Source: Nanobdellota archaeon
Lineage (GTDB): Archaea; Nanobdellota; Nanobdellia; Woesearchaeales; JAHJBD01
Reading direction: 5' to 3'
Length of the DNA stretch: 6,167 bases
NCBI GenBank assembly: GCA_018813725.1
Contig: JAHJBD010000118.1
Span: 1 to 6,167 of the forward strand
The notes beneath the pieces were generated by a model. The model saw nothing but the letters and a program-made list of their open reading frames with translations, had not been told where the DNA came from and did not search any database. Both the position numbers and the translations under genes were made by a program. Positions 4,235 to 6,167 of this stretch are shown one piece after another. Each line of letters begins with the position of its first letter. Position 1 is the first letter of the stretch.

Positions 4235-6167
4235 ATGGTATCTCAATCAAGGTTTCCAGTGGATATAAGTGGATACAAGCCACTAGCATTCAATATTTCT
4301 GAGAGATTAACGCCAAAAGATAAAAAACAGCTTGAGACAAACATAAGTATTGTCCGAAACACCATTGTTTTCTTCACTTCACTTGCAAAAGCAAAAGGTC
4401 AAGGCGGCCACACAGGCGGAGCATATGATGTTGTTCCAGAATACCTGATAGCTGAAGCATTTGGAAAAGGAGATGGCAAAGTATATCCGGTTATATTTGA
4501 TGAAGCTGGCCACCGTGTTGCTATCCAATATACGATGTCTGCTATCAATGGAGATTACGGCGACAAGGGTTTAGACAAATTGCTCAGCTATAGGGAATTT
4601 AAGAGCGGCCTTCCAGGACATCCAGAATTTTCTCTTGGCACTGCGAAGTTTGATTCAGGAAGATTAGGCCACATGTGGGGCGAAGTAAACGGTATTGCCA
4701 TGGCAAACCCTGAAAAGAATGTTGTGATGCTAGGAAGTGACGGCTCTTTTATGGAAGGCGATGACGCAGAAGCAGCTAGGATAGCTGTTGCTGCAAATAT
4801 TAATGTTAAGATATTATTTGATGATAATGACATAACAATAGCTGGCCATCCGCATGATTATATGAAAGGTTTCAGCATGGAAAAAACAGTTGCTGGACAC
4901 GGCCTTAAGACTATTGTTATAGACCACAATAAGGGAGAAGATTTAGATGCTCTTTATGAAAACATCAAGAAAGCATTAACAACCCAAGGCCCAGTAGCTG
5001 TAATCAACAAAAGGCCGATGGCAATAGGTATCAAAGGTATAGAAGGCACTTCAAAAGCTCACGATGCTATCGATCCAGAAGTGGCTATCGAGTATTTTAA
5101 AGCTAAGAAAAACAGCAAAGCTATAGAGATGCTTAAGCTTGCGATGAATGCAGATAAGTCAAAGAAAAGGTCATATTCCGGAAGCTCAGAAGATGTTGGC
5201 TCATGCAGAAAACAGTTTGGAAAATCTGTAGCTGATATCTTAAAAGGGATGAAAGATAAGGACATCTTAAATTCTCTAAGGGTATTTGACCCTGACCTTG
5301 AAGGATCGACTGGCCTTAACACTATCAAAGCTGCACTAGATAAGAGTATTGCAAGCCAAGTTTACCATAATATTGGACCGCAGGAACGAGGGGGCATACT
5401 TGCTGCTGGCGGATTTGGATTAGGAAAAGGAAAGCAGGCTATATTTGCAACATTCGGCGCTTTCAGCGAGATGGTTATCAGTGAGTTAAACATGCTAAAG
5501 ATGAGAAGAGAAAGAAACATGCTTATACATTTCTCTCACTCAAGCGAAGATGATATGTCTGACAACACTTGCCACTTTGGCTGGAACATAATGCTTCTTG
5601 ACTCAGGAATACCTGCTGAAGATAGTATCAGGATTTATTTCCCAGGAGATGCTAATCAGATGGATAAGATTGTAAAGACAGTTTATCCTCAATCTGGAGT
5701 CAAAGTAGTATGCTCAACAAGATCAGAAGTACCTTTCATACTTGATAAAGATAAAAGATATTTTGGTGAAGGGTATAAGTTTTTGCCTGGCAAAGATGAA
5801 GTGATAAGGCAAGGCAAAGCCTATGTCATTGCCTATGGCGATATGTTATACCGGGCTTTAGATGCTGTAGAGAAAGCAAAAAAACAAGGTATTGATGTTG
5901 GTTTGATAAACCACCCAACATTGAATGTTGTTGACGAAGAGACTATGAAATTACTTAAAAGAGCGCCTTTTGTATTATTGGTAGAAAGCCAAAGTTATCT
6001 TACAGGAGTAGGTGTAAAGTTTGCTGACTGGCTCGCTGAAAGAGATATAAAAATTAATTACAAGCACATGGGCGCAACAAAGTCTGGTTTAGGCGGCCAG
6101 GAAGAACAGATACCATACCAAGGCCTTGCTCCTGAAGATATACTGGCTAAGATCAAAGCTTTAGCTA
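4235..6167 (+). CDS. Transketolase (divergent, single-chain), last few residues beyond window
   Basis: A thiamine-diphosphate enzyme that moves two-carbon ketol units between sugar phosphates and can generate erythrose 4-phosphate. The frame is open for 644 codons with no stop, about a full transketolase, so only a short tail is missing. By my alignment to E. coli TktA: GGHTGG H59 (H26), AGHR H93 (H66), PGHPE H129 (H100), DDND N198 (N185), H276 (H261), D354 and S358 in DLEGS (D381, S385), E384 (E411), and D443 and H447 (D469, H473). The phosphate-binding residues R325, H435 and R496 match R358, H461 and R520, favouring a phosphorylated ketose substrate. Order: pyrophosphate domain 40-270, pyrimidine domain about 320-505, C-terminal domain 520-644. 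Oddity: the cofactor GDG motif reads S168-D-G. ATG 4235 is the first start after the TATA box. Many archaea carry split halves; this one is a single chain. A related unassigned ThDP enzyme is the alternative. Confidence 0.88.
   Translation, partial: MVSQSRFPVDISGYKPLAFNISERLTPKDKKQLETNISIVRNTIVFFTSLAKAKGQGGHTGGAYDVVPEYLIAEAFGKGDGKVYPVIFDEAGHRVAIQYTMSAINGDYGDKGLDKLLSYREFKSGLPGHPEFSLGTAKFDSGRLGHMWGEVNGIAMANPEKNVVMLGSDGSFMEGDDAEAARIAVAANINVKILFDDNDITIAGHPHDYMKGFSMEKTVAGHGLKTIVIDHNKGEDLDALYENIKKALTTQGPVAVINKRPMAIGIKGIEGTSKAHDAIDPEVAIEYFKAKKNSKAIEMLKLAMNADKSKKRSYSGSSEDVGSCRKQFGKSVADILKGMKDKDILNSLRVFDPDLEGSTGLNTIKAALDKSIASQVYHNIGPQERGGILAAGGFGLGKGKQAIFATFGAFSEMVISELNMLKMRRERNMLIHFSHSSEDDMSDNTCHFGWNIMLLDSGIPAEDSIRIYFPGDANQMDKIVKTVYPQSGVKVVCSTRSEVPFILDKDKRYFGEGYKFLPGKDEVIRQGKAYVIAYGDMLYRALDAVEKAKKQGIDVGLINHPTLNVVDEETMKLLKRAPFVLLVESQSYLTGVGVKFADWLAERDIKINYKHMGATKSGLGGQEEQIPYQGLAPEDILAKIKALA

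Noticed and set aside
4588..4833. Minus-strand frame of 81 codons opposite the transketolase
   Set aside because: The plus-strand frame here encodes the cofactor-binding motifs of transketolase, so this is an antisense shadow. The same applies to the frame at 5059-5328.

Overview
The window looks like part of an archaeal chromosome, and most of it is devoted to making aromatic amino acid precursors. The archaeal call is an inference. It rests on TATA-like boxes with purine- or A-rich upstream flanks, SD sequences of the GGAG / GGTGA kind, an AT-rich composition with heavy use of ATA, AGA and AGG codons, and tightly overlapping genes. The lineage cannot be fixed from the sequence; a mesophilic archaeon, perhaps of a DPANN-type group, is only a guess.

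Layout. From 3913 down to position 1, on the minus strand, four genes overlap end to end and read as one operon. They are a DAHP synthase of the Thermotoga/Bacillus type (aroF), a small histidine-phosphatase-superfamily protein, 3-dehydroquinate synthase (aroB), and a fused 3-dehydroquinate dehydratase/shikimate dehydrogenase (aroD-aroE) whose C-terminus is cut by the window edge. These cover shikimate pathway steps 1 to 4, plus one phosphatase that no textbook step requires. A divergent regulatory region of about 320 bases (3914-4234) holds TATA boxes for both directions and two perfect 8-bp inverted repeats on the operon side. From 4235 to the right edge, on the plus strand, runs one long open frame of 644 codons with no stop in the window. 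It encodes a full-length but divergent transketolase.

How it fits together. Transketolase can produce erythrose 4-phosphate. DAHP synthase condenses this with phosphoenolpyruvate, AroB cyclises DAHP to 3-dehydroquinate, and the fused AroD-AroE converts that to shikimate. The divergent arrangement therefore puts the precursor supply next to the pathway that uses it. No mobile element, CRISPR array, tRNA or rRNA was seen. The points most worth a second look are the phosphatase inside the operon, the aroD-aroE fusion with an altered shikimate-binding motif, the atypical transketolase, and the inverted repeats in the operon leader.
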